From contig CAIIXF020000011.1 of the NCBI GenBank assembly GCA_903813345.2, positions 1,140,571-1,204,570 of the forward strand: a DNA stretch of 64,000 bases. The letters run 5' to 3'. The notes beneath the pieces were generated by a model. That model did no database searches, was not told the origin of the DNA, and was given only the letters and a program-made list of their open reading frames with translations. Each line of letters begins with the position of its first letter. The stretch's first letter is position 1. This document shows, piece after piece, positions 24,123-35,764 of this stretch. Origin of the DNA: Owenia fusiformis (lineage: Eukaryota > Annelida > Polychaeta > Sabellida > Oweniidae). Position numbers and translations under genes: made by a program.

Positions 24123-27100
24123 ATGGCCTTCTTAAATCCAGTTGTAATATTGTTGGTGATACACGGTTCAGGTAAAACAATAAAAGGACTGTACTTTAAA
24201 TTGTAAATTGAAAAATATACATGATATATATGAATAAGCAAGTTGCTTTAACTTGGATTACTTCCAATCGAGAAAAGGTATGTTTCTCTATTAATAAAGA
24301 CAAAATTGTAGTTGCTTTATGATTGAAGATTGGTATTAAGGCTTCATTAAATATACAGGCTGGGCAATGAATACAATCATATTTGTGTTACTTCGCTATA
24401 CCTGCTAGTTGCATAAATAATTTACAAGAGATAATATATTTATGTATGGCCATTTATTTCATTATAAAATATCCCATATATCCCTATTTTTTGCATAGGT
24501 TTAATCACTGCACAGGAAACAACTATACGGCCAGCTGCACCGGGTACAACAACTCAACCAGGTACAATGTTTTCAATGAATAAGAAACTAGATTGTGTAT
24601 ATATTATTTGATTTCCATGTTATCTCCGCAAGTGCGTTCAACTGCAGGAAGCTCAATGAAATAAATGGATACATTTAAACCATCCTATTACAAAACATTT
24701 AACTTTTTAAATTGGCTGTGCCATTCAGTTGACAACTGTGGTACTTTGTAATACTATCACATACTATAGCTTAAATATGCGTACTACTACTGATAAAGAC
24801 TTACACTCTTAAAAATTATTACTTGAATTTCCTTATATTGAGAAATTGCACTACTCATTTTAAGTCAAAAATTACTTAAATAATCTTGAACTACTGAATA
24901 ATTTTCAAGTAATTTTTAAGTAATTCATTTATGGTGAATTTACTAATGCAAGGAGAGAAATTGAAATACTTACTGTAGTAATTGTAATACTCATTTGCAT
25001 AATTAAGCAATTAAAAAACTCAAAATGACAATATAAGTAAAATGAAGTAAAACTCAGTATTTAACTTTAAGTAATTTTTATACTTGGGAAATACTTGGGA
25101 AATACTCAAGTAATTCATTTTTAAGAGTGTAACTGTTACATATAGTCAAAAATATGTCAAGCTGTTTACATAAACCAATATTTAAAAATAAGTGTTGGAA
25201 AATGGTTAGATTTTGGATGTGATTTCGATTGTCTGTTGTAGCTCAAATGTTTGTCAGTCATTCAGCATGGGTATAATGCATTTCCAAAGGACCGCGAGTT
25301 GTTTGTAGAATGAATCTGTGGAGCTTTTTCATGCATTTCGCTTTTTTCTATCAGTCAAATATTTGGATACCGATTCACAAGATATGTCAAAAATGTAATT
25401 CTTGTGTGTAATTTCAAGATTTTACAACTTCTACAATAACAACAACAATACCTTCTACTTCAACAACAACAATGCCTTCTACTATAACAACAACAATGCC
25501 TTCTACTACAACAACAACAATGTCTTCTACTTCAACAACAACGATGCCTTCTACTACAACATTAACAATGCCTTCTACTACAACAACAACAGTGCCTTCT
25601 ACTACAAGAACAACAATGCCTTCTACTACAACAACAACAATGCCCTCTACTTCAACAACCTCAACGATGCCTTCTACTACAACAACAACGATGCCTTCTA
25701 CTACAACAACGATGCCTTCTACTACAACAACAACGATGCCTTCTACTACAACAACAACGATGCCTTCTACTACAACAACAACAATACCTTCTACTTCAAC
25801 AACAACGATGCCTTCTACTACAACAACAACAATGCCTTCTACTACTTCAACAATGATGCCTTCTACTACAACAACAACAATGCCTTCTACTACAACAACA
25901 ACGATGCCTTCTACTACAACAACGACGATGCCTTCTACTACAACAACAACGATGCCTTCTACTACAACAACAATGATGCCTTCTACTACAACAACAACAA
26001 TGCCTTCTACTACAACAACCTCAATGCCTTCTACTGCAACAACAACGATGCCTTCAACTACTACAACAACGATGCCTTCTACTACAACAACAACAATGCC
26101 TTCTACTAGAACAACAATGATGCCTTCTACTGCATCAACAACGATGCCTTCTACTACAACAACAACGATGCCTTCAACTACTACAACAACGATGCCTTCT
26201 ACTACAACAACAATACCTTCTACTTCAACAACAACGATGCCTTCTACTACAACAACAACAATGCCTTCTACTACAACAACAACAATGTCTTCTACTTCAA
26301 CAACAACGATGCCTTCTACTACAACATTAACAATGCCTTCTACTACAACAACAACAATGCCTTCTACTACAAGAACAACGATGCCTTCTACTTCAACAAC
26401 AACGATGCCTTCTACTTCAACAACAACGATGCCTTCTACTACAACAACAACAATGCCTTCTACTAGAACAACAATGATGCCTTCTACTTCAACAACAACG
26501 ATGCCTTCTACTACAACAACAACGATGCCTTCAACTACTACAACAACGATGCCTTCTACTTCAACAACAACGATGCCTTCTTCTTCAACAACAACGATGC
26601 CTTCTACTACAACAACAACTATGCCTTCTACTACAACAACAACGATGCCTTTTACTACAACAACGATGCCTTCTACTACAACAACAACGATGCCTTCTAC
26701 TACAACAACGATGCCTTCTACTACAACAACAACAATGCCTTCTACTAGAACAACAATGATGCCTTCTACTTCAACAACAACGATGCCTTCTACTACAACA
26801 ACAACGATGCCTTCAACTACTACAACAACGATGCCTTCTACTTCAACAACAACGATGCCTTCTACTTCAACAACAACGATGCCTTCTACTACAACAACAA
26901 CTATGCCTTCTACTACAACAACAACGATGCCTTCTACTACAACAACGATGCCTTCTACTACAACAACAACGATGCCTTCTACTACAACAACAACGATGCC
27001 TTCTACTATAACAACAACTATGCCTTCTACTACAACAACAACGATGCCTTCTACTACAACAACGATGCCTTCTACTACAACAACAACAACGATGCCTTCT

Positions 27101-30100
27101 ACTGCATCAACAACGATGCCTTCTACTACAACAACAACGATGCCTTCTACTACAACAACAACAGTGCCTTCTACTACTACAACAACGATGCCTTCTACTA
27201 CAACAACAACGATGCCTTCAACTACTACAACAACGATGCCTTCTACTACAACAACAACGATGCCTTCTACTACAACAACAACGATGCCTTCTACTACAAC
27301 AACGATGCCTTCTACTACAACAACAATAACGATGCCTTCTACTACAACAACTTCTACTACGACGACCACATCAACTACACAAGAAAATTATCATGGTAAA
27401 ATATATCTCAATCATTTGTCTTCATACTCCTTGTCAAAAATCAATAGGTTACCTAAATTAGGTAACCTAATTCATACCACTAAAAATAGTATGGGTTTCT
27501 AGTGCGGACCCTTTGACAATGTTTGACAATTTTATACAATAAATACATCGTATAAGTAAAATAAATAAAATGTGATGGACTTTTTGTAGATTCCCCTTGC
27601 AATACTGGTATTTCAATTCCCTGGAACGGTGGTTTCCAGTGCATTTGTCCACCAAACAAACAAGGCAAAAACTGCAGTGAAGGTAAGGAATTTGAAAGAG
27701 TACAAAACCCCAATATTTACATATTTGAATACTGGTATTTCCATTCCCTGTGTACGGTGGTTACCAGTGCATTTGTCCACCTAACAAACGAGACAAAAAC
27801 TGCAGTGAAGGTAAGCAATCTGAAAGGGTAGAAAACCCCAATATTTAGATATTTCAGAATTCTGGTATTTCCATTCCCTGGAACGGCGGTTACCCGTGCA
27901 TTTGTCCGCCCAACACACAAGGCAAAAACTGCAGTGAAGGTAAGCAATTGAAAGAGAAAAAAAACAATATTTCCATATTTGAATTCTGGTATTTCCATTC
28001 CCTGGAACGGTGGTTACCAGTGCATTTGTCCACCAAACAAACAGGGCAAAAACTGCAGTGAAGGTAAGGAATTTGAAAGAGTAGAAAAATACAATATTTA
28101 CATATTTGAATACTGGTATTTCCATTCCCTGGAACAGTGGTTACCATTCCATTTGTCCACCAAACAAACAAGGCAAAACCCGCAGTGAAGGTTAATATTT
28201 TAAAGGGTAGGAAATTCAAATATTTTATTCAATGGAAACCCATGAACACTTTGTTTCTCTAATCGACCCATTTATTTTCAGATGTTCCAAATGCAGATAG
28301 TTGCACATGGCCTGGGAATGGTAAGTACTACAAAATTAATAAAATATGTACATGTACAGGATGGGCCAAAAAAGCCACTTTTTCAAAATGCTTTAACTTT
28401 TTAATTTTTGATACAAAATCAAAAGACCGCGTGCAGTATGGCGAGTGATGAGTCCTCCCTGGGCATAAATACAGTGGTTTTATTAAAACAATATGTTTTC
28501 TTTCAAGTGAAGAACCCATGATGATAAAAATATCAATCAAACAATTTGAAAAATTATGAATATGGACCCCATGTCTACTTTTTCCCAAAATATTGTACCT
28601 ATTTGCTCAAGAGAGGATCTCCTTTTCTGATTTTTATTGCATGAAAAGATTATTCAACAAGGGGTCTAAAACATCTTAAAAAATATAATGGTATTAAAAG
28701 TCTAGTTTTGAAGATATCAATTTTCGATGACCAAAATGATGCTGAAAACAATGGATAGCACGAGTTTTCCCATGGGAAAATAACATGGGATATGTGGTTT
28801 GTAGCTTTAACGCATTTCAATACGCATCCCCTTTTCGGAAATTATTAATATAATGTAGAAGAAACTTTCAATACGTTTAAATTGAGAAAAACAAGATCCT
28901 CTTTTTAGAAAATAAGCCTAATATTTTTTTAAGTGCCAATGTTGGGCCCGTATCCATGATTTTTCAGAGAGTTGGATTTATATTATACTATCGTGGGGAC
29001 TTCACTTGAAAGAAAACATATTGTTTTAATAAAAACCATTGTATTTATGGCCGAAAAGTACTCATGGTGAAAGATATGACTGCCTAAAATCACTTACCAT
29101 ACTGCACATGGACCTTTGCATACAAAATGAAACCTGAGGTTGCTATCTAGCCATGGATTGTGAAATATAGACTTTTACTTGAATAAAATTTGTCACCAGC
29201 GTCTTACTTAAACATGCGGTGTGCCATGAGAAAGGAACATAATTCGCAAAATGTCCCTCAACTAATACGGCCTGATGACCATCAATCTGATAGTCCTGAT
29301 GCTAACCCCAGTGAGTATAGAGTATGTGAATGTATCCAGGAGATGGTATAAAGACGCTCAATCTAAAAACAAAAAGTGTATTGAAAAAGTGGCGTTTTTG
29401 GCCCATCCCTTAAGAGGCCCACCCCTTAAGTAGTATCAGTAAAAATTTCCATTCTTGTGTTTTTTATAATATTGCATGTCAACAGGATTAGATATTCTTC
29501 GTCGTATCCAACATTTTAAAATCTGAATAATGGAAATGTTACTCACGAGAGGATATTTTTACCTTGTTATTCTTTGTATTCCTGGGACGCCAATGTAAGC
29601 CAAAAAATAAATAAAAGAGCATGTAAGGTATGGCAAGCCATTTTCAAAGGGCTATATCTTTAGTTCGAAGAATAAGTTAACCACAAAATCAAATGGTTCT
29701 GTTAGATCCATGTCTTATCTTCAATAAATGACATAAGGATGATAATCAAGTTGATTGAATTATCTCTTAAGCTGTCCCTTATCCACCCATCCTCACCAAT
29801 TTTCCCTAATTCAGATGCAATTTTCACCAAAAGTGCAGGCCTTTTTAATAATTTTTAGTGCAAAGTTGTATTGAACTTTAAGACATGATTTAAACTGTAA
29901 AGGGGAAAAGTTAATTGTAAACCTACTTTTTGATATTTTTTTCGTGATTTTTTGTATTTTTTTCTGATATTTTAAAGTGCTTCATACTAATATTATAGAA
30001 TTACAAAATAGAGGGCAGCTAAGTGCCATAAATAATTTGTTTGTTGCAACACTCAGATAGTGACTTACTCAGCGTTATGGATTATAATCCTGTATTTAAC

Positions 30101-33100
30101 CTTGTATTGTTTGTGTATAAAACAGTTGTGTCATTCACGTATAGCTATTTATATACTGAATAGTTCTTTGTAATTACATGTACCTGGTTTTGGCTATTCA
30201 ACCTAGATTCTTTGTTATATTAGGGCAGGCTGAAATGAATAAGTGTGAAAATAAAATGAATTACAGGGTGAGGCAAAAATGTCATCCAAAGAAATGTTAT
30301 TAACTCATTCATCCAGTATGAGTTGAAATCATATTTAGTTAATTTTACCATGTGAAATCTTTTTGCATTTTACCATGTTTCATGGGTCCATTCCTCAAGG
30401 TCACAATTCTATGGCCATTCTACAAATGTCAGCCTCGTCCCTTCAGGCAGACCTGCACTGGTCGGTTGAGGTTGTAAGTTCATGGTCACAGAAATTGTTC
30501 TCCTACTTGTTGTAGGAGTTGACATTATCTCAGAGATAGCCCGTAGTCATGAGATGAGGCTGGCATTTTGGACCATGTTTCGTTTTATAGCCATAAAATC
30601 CCGACTATTGGGGCAGGGCCAATTAAACTTAGTAAAATGAAAGAACATTAAACAAGGTTTTATTATGCGAAATAACATTTTAACAGATGCGGAATTAGTT
30701 TGGGCTACATTTTTGGCTCACTCGGTATTAGACTGCACTTTGAAAGTATTTATGATGTCATATGTTGGGTAAAAGGCGATGATTTAACCTACTTTTGATG
30801 GCAAATTCATTTTAATATGAATGAAATAGTGGCAGGTACTATTTATATTTAATGAGCCATGAAATAGTAGGTTGATCTGACAGTTGTTAGTTGAATTCGC
30901 TATTACTACTTGTAATGGGGTTTCAAAGCCCGTGGTCACCTATGTAGTTTCTTCATCCTAGGTCAAATCGACTCAAGAATGGTATTATATTAGATGCAGC
31001 ATTTATTGATTTCTGGAATCACAGCACCCCTAAGCGTAATCATAATTCCGTCGATTGACCTACAGCATAGGCCTAGGGAAAAGTAGTAGGAAGGAAGGCA
31101 TAAGTTTACTCTTTACTACTTTTACATAGACCTATGGCCTAAAGATAAGTTTGGGATCCCTTATTAAAACCAAAACCTCTATTTCTAATTACAGCCCCTA
31201 AAAGCAACAACCCTGAACCAAGTGGCAGTCATTGAACCCAAAGGCATTTTTATGTGCCAACCTATAATGAGACCCCCTTTAGTGAATAACAACCAGGTAG
31301 TCATCTAAGGTATAACAACATGTTCAGTTTGTAATTTTATAGAAGGTCACTGAATCCTCTAATCGTTCATTTACTTACGGATAAACTATGAGTACTGGGT
31401 TTTATGAGAAATAATAGCAGAGGGGCTTGGCGTGAGGCTATTAGTTCTCATATGACCCATTTCGAATAGTTGATCTAACTTAAACTCCACACTGATTCTT
31501 ATGAAGGGTAATTGACCCATGATCCAAGTTTAGAAAAAATCTTTTGTATTAACTATGTGGTAAATGTGTAGAGAAGTGGGTTGGTTTGATTGGTTCAGCT
31601 TCAATGCACTGCATGTATCAGGCAAGGTACATTGAAAATTGTATTTATTTTGTGTTTACAATTCAACTATTGAGTGATTGAAAATGGTTTAATAAGAACA
31701 GCTTCGGTGCACTGCATGTGACAGTCAAGGTGTAAATATTGAGCCAAACACTGTCAATCATATTTTGTGCCACACTGGTTTTAGATAGCTGCAGTGTCCA
31801 TTCTTCAAAAACAATACAACAAGAATGCACTCCTCTTTCTTACTACTGTACATTCATATTCTTTAAGGTGAAAACGGTCTTAAATTGACCAATTTTTCAA
31901 AAATTCAAATCTAACTTTAAATTTTACAATTGACCTTCAATGACCTTCTCAAAGTAAAGAGGGTCTAAAAGGTATTTTTCAACTTGCTACGAATTGACCG
32001 AATTTTCAAAATCACCTACAAGTTCTCAGAAGTCAAATCTGACTTTTGAATTGACATTTGACCTCTCAAGTTCAAAAAGTTCAAAAAGGCATTTTTCAAC
32101 TTGCTTCATATAATCATTTTCTTTTCAAGATTTGACTTGAACTACACGGTGATGACATTTTGTAATGGCAATGCCTTGTTCTACATGTTGTTATTTCATG
32201 ATTTCTTTACGAAGTATTGGCTTCGTACCTCATACCCATGTACGTGGGTGGTGATGCAGTTTTTGAAGGGTTGAATTTTTAAAGTTTTAAAAGATTATTC
32301 AATTTTAATGCTATCTGAGGTATAAATACATTCATAGTATCCATAGATGTGAACTTCGTCTAGTGAAAGATAGATAGATACAGAGTCATAAAATAAAGCC
32401 AGAATTGTTAATTTTTTGTTTTTCATTGATTGTCAAAATAGCGCCATTCAAAGGACTTTTCAAAAGAGAAAAATCCATTCTAAATAAGTTTTAAATATGT
32501 CAGGGTATCATTTTATTTAATCACAGCATGATTAAAGATAATTTTAGTCTCAGGAATCGTAAATTCACGTTTTAGTGTAGATTGGTTCTATAGTGAACGA
32601 GCATTTCAATTAGGCAATTTTTATCGAAATAGCAAAGGTAAACAATTTTGCAATTCTGGCCTTATTTATGACTAGAAAAATGTTGGATCTATAAGACATA
32701 CACGTAGGTCTACAAGTGCATTAATGCACCTACAATTCATATGATCAGAATAATCTGAAACGTTAGAATTGAACTCTTCAAAGAATGTATCATGCCCAAA
32801 GTACGCCGGCACGTGGGTACAAGGTATACGGTTTTTCATACAAAGCCCGAAGTATTGACTGAGAATATAGAGGGATCGAGTACGTGACAATATCATAATT
32901 ACACAAGGCCATAATTACACAAGGCCATATTGTCAAAGGGTAAAACCCAACGCATTAAACTGTTTATTCCATAAAAATTCCAATCAGCAAAAACAATCCA
33001 ATAAAATTTGAAATGAAGAAAAATGCAACAAATGTTTGGCCAAACCATTGGAGAAAATTATTATTTGCATGCACTCTGTATACATTGGTACCTGTATCAA

Positions 33101-35764
33101 TACCTACTACATATAACACTATTCGAAAGATCATTTACAGCAAACTCCTTTACATAAGGCACTTTCGAAACCCCCAATATGGTTGATGATAAAGAAAGAT
33201 ACACATGGGAAGAGTTAATTCAAATAAGATGGTATTGAATCATGTTTGTTGAAACATCGCAAATGTGTAATTTTTCAAATATTCATTTACACTATACAAT
33301 TCAAATATATAAACAAGTATTTCCTCTTATGTGTTTTACTAGGTGTTAAACATATTTATGTTTTACTGTACATACTTTACACGACCCAGTCATGTTGACA
33401 TATCCATGCTCATTTCTATAATACGCAATTATGCAACAATGAATACACAGAGTATCTAGCACTCACCCATGTAGAATATATCATGCCATCTATGGAACAT
33501 TTATAACTCTATCTATAAACATGATTGCATAAAATAGGGTACATCTAAATGTCGCTCTAAGTGACATCTTTTCATACACTTCACACTAAGGTCATGGCCT
33601 ATGAGGTAAAAATGACAAATGGATTATCAGATAATGCTTATCTCATTTAGATCATTTTTTTCTTTTTGGAAATCAATCATGTGACATAGCTCAATGTTTT
33701 CATGCATTAATCTCATTAAAATATTGCTACTTTTAGGTAAAAAATTCGGCCTAAAAAAGTTATTGTTTTTGGATTATCCTAATCCCAAAGTAATCAAGTT
33801 TTCCTTTTTAGAGGTAGATCATTCCTTACAATAAATTGGAATTTTGCCATAAAAACTGAAATAAAATGCTGCATTTTTGGTGAAAATTGCTTCCGAATTA
33901 GGGAAAATTGGTGAAGATGGTTGGATTAGGAACAGCTTAAGAGATAATCCATTCAACTTGATTATTATCCTACTGTCATTTATTGAAGACAAGACATGGA
34001 TCTAACAGAACCATTTGTTTTTGTGGTTAAAGTATTCTTAGAATTAAAGATATAGCCCTTTGAAAATGGCTTGCCATATCTTACCTGCTCCTTTTTACAT
34101 ATACAGCCCAGCCCTGGACACCTCCAGAAATAGTACAAGTAACTTATTTTTACACCACTGCCTGGAATAATATTAGTTTCTAATGCCTTGGTCACATTTG
34201 CTCGATTCATCGGCTGGCGCCCGGCCGATTGAGTAGTTTGTTCAAAAGTGAAGGCCAAATCTCAAATTTGAGGTCAGATGCGAGAACGTGTACATGATTT
34301 AAAAAAGGTACGGTCAATTTGAGAAGGAAGTTGAAATCAGTTTTGAACAAAAGACTGCAATCGTCCGGACGCCGACCGATGAATTTGACCAAGGCATTAT
34401 AACTTGCGGTGGCTGTAGGCGACTGTATGAATTGTAACACGTTTGCTTAAATTGAATATGGTGACATGATGCCCATTATAATATTTACAAGGCAGTTTTA
34501 TTTTTCTCACTTTAGATATATTTGTTGTCGAATCGCAAGATAAATTTGTACTAGAAAACATTTGAAAAGCTTTGTTCAGCTCTTAATCTAGTTACCCTTT
34601 CCCTCTTTAGTTCCACATTAGTTAAGAGAATGTACCGTTAGAATTACAATTCAATGTCTCTTGTTTTTTTGCAGAGAACGCATGTGCCTCAGCACCTTGC
34701 TACGGGGAAGGCGTCGTGTGTGTCAACACATTTGGCGGGCATTATAAATGCTTATGCCCACCTGAGACAACTGGGGATCGTTGTGGTCAAGGTAATAAAA
34801 GCTTAATTTTAGTAGTACAGTTTTATCTACAGTTTTGGTAAAAAGGAACATACTTATGTGACTGACATACATATTCATATTTTATTATATCTTTGTATTC
34901 ATTCTACATATATCTGAATATGTGTTATTTGAAATATCAATGCAGAAATATTAAAATATTTTACAAAATACGGGCAACCAAAACCGTTTGATGCCAAAAA
35001 TGGTCAAGCAGTTTCCTATTGGTTCATCTAATAACCACTATGATTTAAATTTCTTTACTAGGGGATTACTGCTTTTTGTGCTCAAGTAAAAGATGGAGGA
35101 ACGTAACATGTTCTGTGTTCGACAAAAAGCCATTTTTGGCATCGATGTCAATAGAAAACGTAAAACTCAAGACTCAGATATCAAGGTAGGGTCAAATTTA
35201 TATTAAAGAATTTGTGAATAGAAAAGTTAATATATAAGGGTTGTGTACTGGGTCCGGGAGGTTTTGGACATGGAGTGTATTCAGAGGGAGATATGCATAT
35301 ATATCTTACCAACTTATCTCCCTAAGACTCTACTTGGCACAGGATAAATACATGTACATGCTTAAGATTTGTACATGAACGTGAAAGAAAGAGTGATGAT
35401 GAATGGTGTAGTGTGGGAATTAGGGAGAGAAAGAGATGGAGAGAAAGAGTGAAGGAGAATTGGTGTGTTAGAAAGTGAGAGAGAGAAAGGATTAAGGGAG
35501 ATGAGAATACGTTGAAGATATATAATGTTCATTATTTATTTCAGGTCACGATGTACGATCAACGAAAAATGGGACTTTGATTCCAGGACAGGGACCATGT
35601 GGGTAGCTAAAGGTTGCAGGGGCGAGTTTTGTGTGCAATATCGAGAACCTACTACAACAACACAACAGACTACAACAGCAACAATGCCTTCCACTACAAC
35701 AACAACTACCCTTCCACAAACCACTACATCAGGTACACGGGCTTGTCATAATAAAGCTATATAA
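24123..35764 (+). CDS. Secreted mucin-EGF-DUF3011-like protein
   Basis: Eight exons are proposed: 24123-24171 (signal peptide MAFLNPVVILLVIHGS), 24499-24561 (TTIRPAAPGTTTQP linker), 25419-27395 (659 codons of Thr-rich mucin), 27590-27682 (four-Cys EGF-like), 28282-28320 (DVPNADSCTWPGN), 34675-34791 (six-Cys EGF, CASAPCYGEGVVCVNTFGGH then GDRC), 35062-35185 and 35545-35764. Joined, they total 2682 nt, an open frame of 893 residues; nearly all junctions are phase 1, one is phase 2. The last two exons form a DUF3011-like domain: SSKRWRNVTCSV, KLKTQISRSRC, then MWVAKGCRGEFCVQY, with a Thr-rich tail. The end is the least certain point: either the final exon runs to TAA at 35762, or it splices at 35732 (CAG|GTACAC). 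The product should be extracellular, heavily O-glycosylated and possibly glycan-binding. The paralogue is at 12836-16817 (-). Confidence 0.75.
24804..25129. mobile_element. CACTCTTAAAAAT MITE, copy 2
   Basis: Nearly identical to 21312-21640 over its full length, located in the intron before the mucin exon. It has a short internal duplication (ACTTGGGAAAT twice). Flanks are TTA and TAA. Confidence 0.75.
25440..27365 (+). repeat. Coding tandem repeat (PST)TTTTTM, about 100 units
   Basis: A 24-bp unit, ATGCCTTCTACTACAACAAC plus AACA, with 21-bp variants, encodes MPSTTTTT. Unit variants (TTCAACAAC for S-T, AGAACAAC for R-T, GCATCAACA for A-S) recur in blocks, for example the AGAACAACAATGATGCC block at 26107, 26464 and 26748, which shows higher-order duplication of several hundred bp. 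Nearly every length change is a multiple of three, so the frame is kept under selection. Open frames in the other frames and on the opposite strand are by-products of the repeat. Confidence 0.9.
27715..28190 (+). repeat. Four decayed tandem copies of the four-Cys EGF exon
   Basis: GGTATTTCCATTCCCTGGAAC recurs at about 27606 (true exon), 27733, 27863, 27988 and 28115, a period of about 127 bp. The copies keep TGTCCACCAAACAAACAAGG, AACTGCAGTGAAG and a donor GTAAG at 27811, 27940 and 28064; the last is degraded to GTTAAT at 28191. The first Cys codon and the acceptor TTGTAG are missing in all four; only copy 3 has a substitute ATTTCAG. The array has donors without acceptors. Confidence 0.8.
28357..29410. 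mobile_element. Foldback DNA element in the mucin-EGF gene intron
   Basis: About 1.05 kb with TA at 28355-28356 and 29411-29412. Ends are CAGGATGGGCCAAAAAAGCC and GGCGTTTTTGGCCCATCCCT. Inverted similarity continues for some 200 bp on each side (ACAATATGTTTTCTTTCAAG with CTTGAAAGAAAACATATTGT). No open frame of note. Confidence 0.75.
29609..34099. mobile_element. 4.5-kb element with about 230-bp inverted ends, unclassified
   Basis: The left arm (about 29609-29845) and right arm (about 33880-34099) are inverted copies: GAGCATGTAAGGTATGGCAA pairs with TTGCCATATCTTACCTGCTC, and GGTTCTGTTAGATCCATGTC with GACATGGATCTAACAGAACC. The interior has no open frame over about 75 codons and no recognisable domain; it holds a diverged two-copy repeat (TTTTCAACTTGCT at about 31978 and 32093). 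The element takes up most of the intron 28321-34674. Family unknown; it may be non-autonomous. Confidence 0.6.
34184..34396. mobile_element. Harbinger-type MITE, longer relative
   Basis: Ends are TGCCTTGGTCACATTTGCT and TTTGACCAAGGCA, with GGCGCCCGGCCGATTGAGTA and its partial complement; flanks TAA and TTA. The centre is about 70 bp longer than in copies at 18-19 kb and carries its own hairpin (AAATCTCAAATTTGAGGT). Confidence 0.65.

Noticed and set aside
25414-27369. A 651-codon open frame on the minus strand and a 235-codon frame in another + frame across the mucin repeat
   Set aside because: They exist because the 24-bp unit has no stop in several frames. Their low-complexity products (VVVVVEGI; YYNNNNAF) lack any signal or domain, whereas the Thr-rich frame is joined in phase to flanking exons.
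27467-28219. Minus-strand frames of about 60-110 codons across the four-Cys EGF array
   Set aside because: Shadows of the + strand EGF exon copies; repeats such as VTTVPGNGNT are the antisense of the PWNGG codons.
32672-32896. A 74-codon minus frame inside the 4.5-kb long-TIR element
   Set aside because: No domain or codon bias, and too short to count as a transposase.
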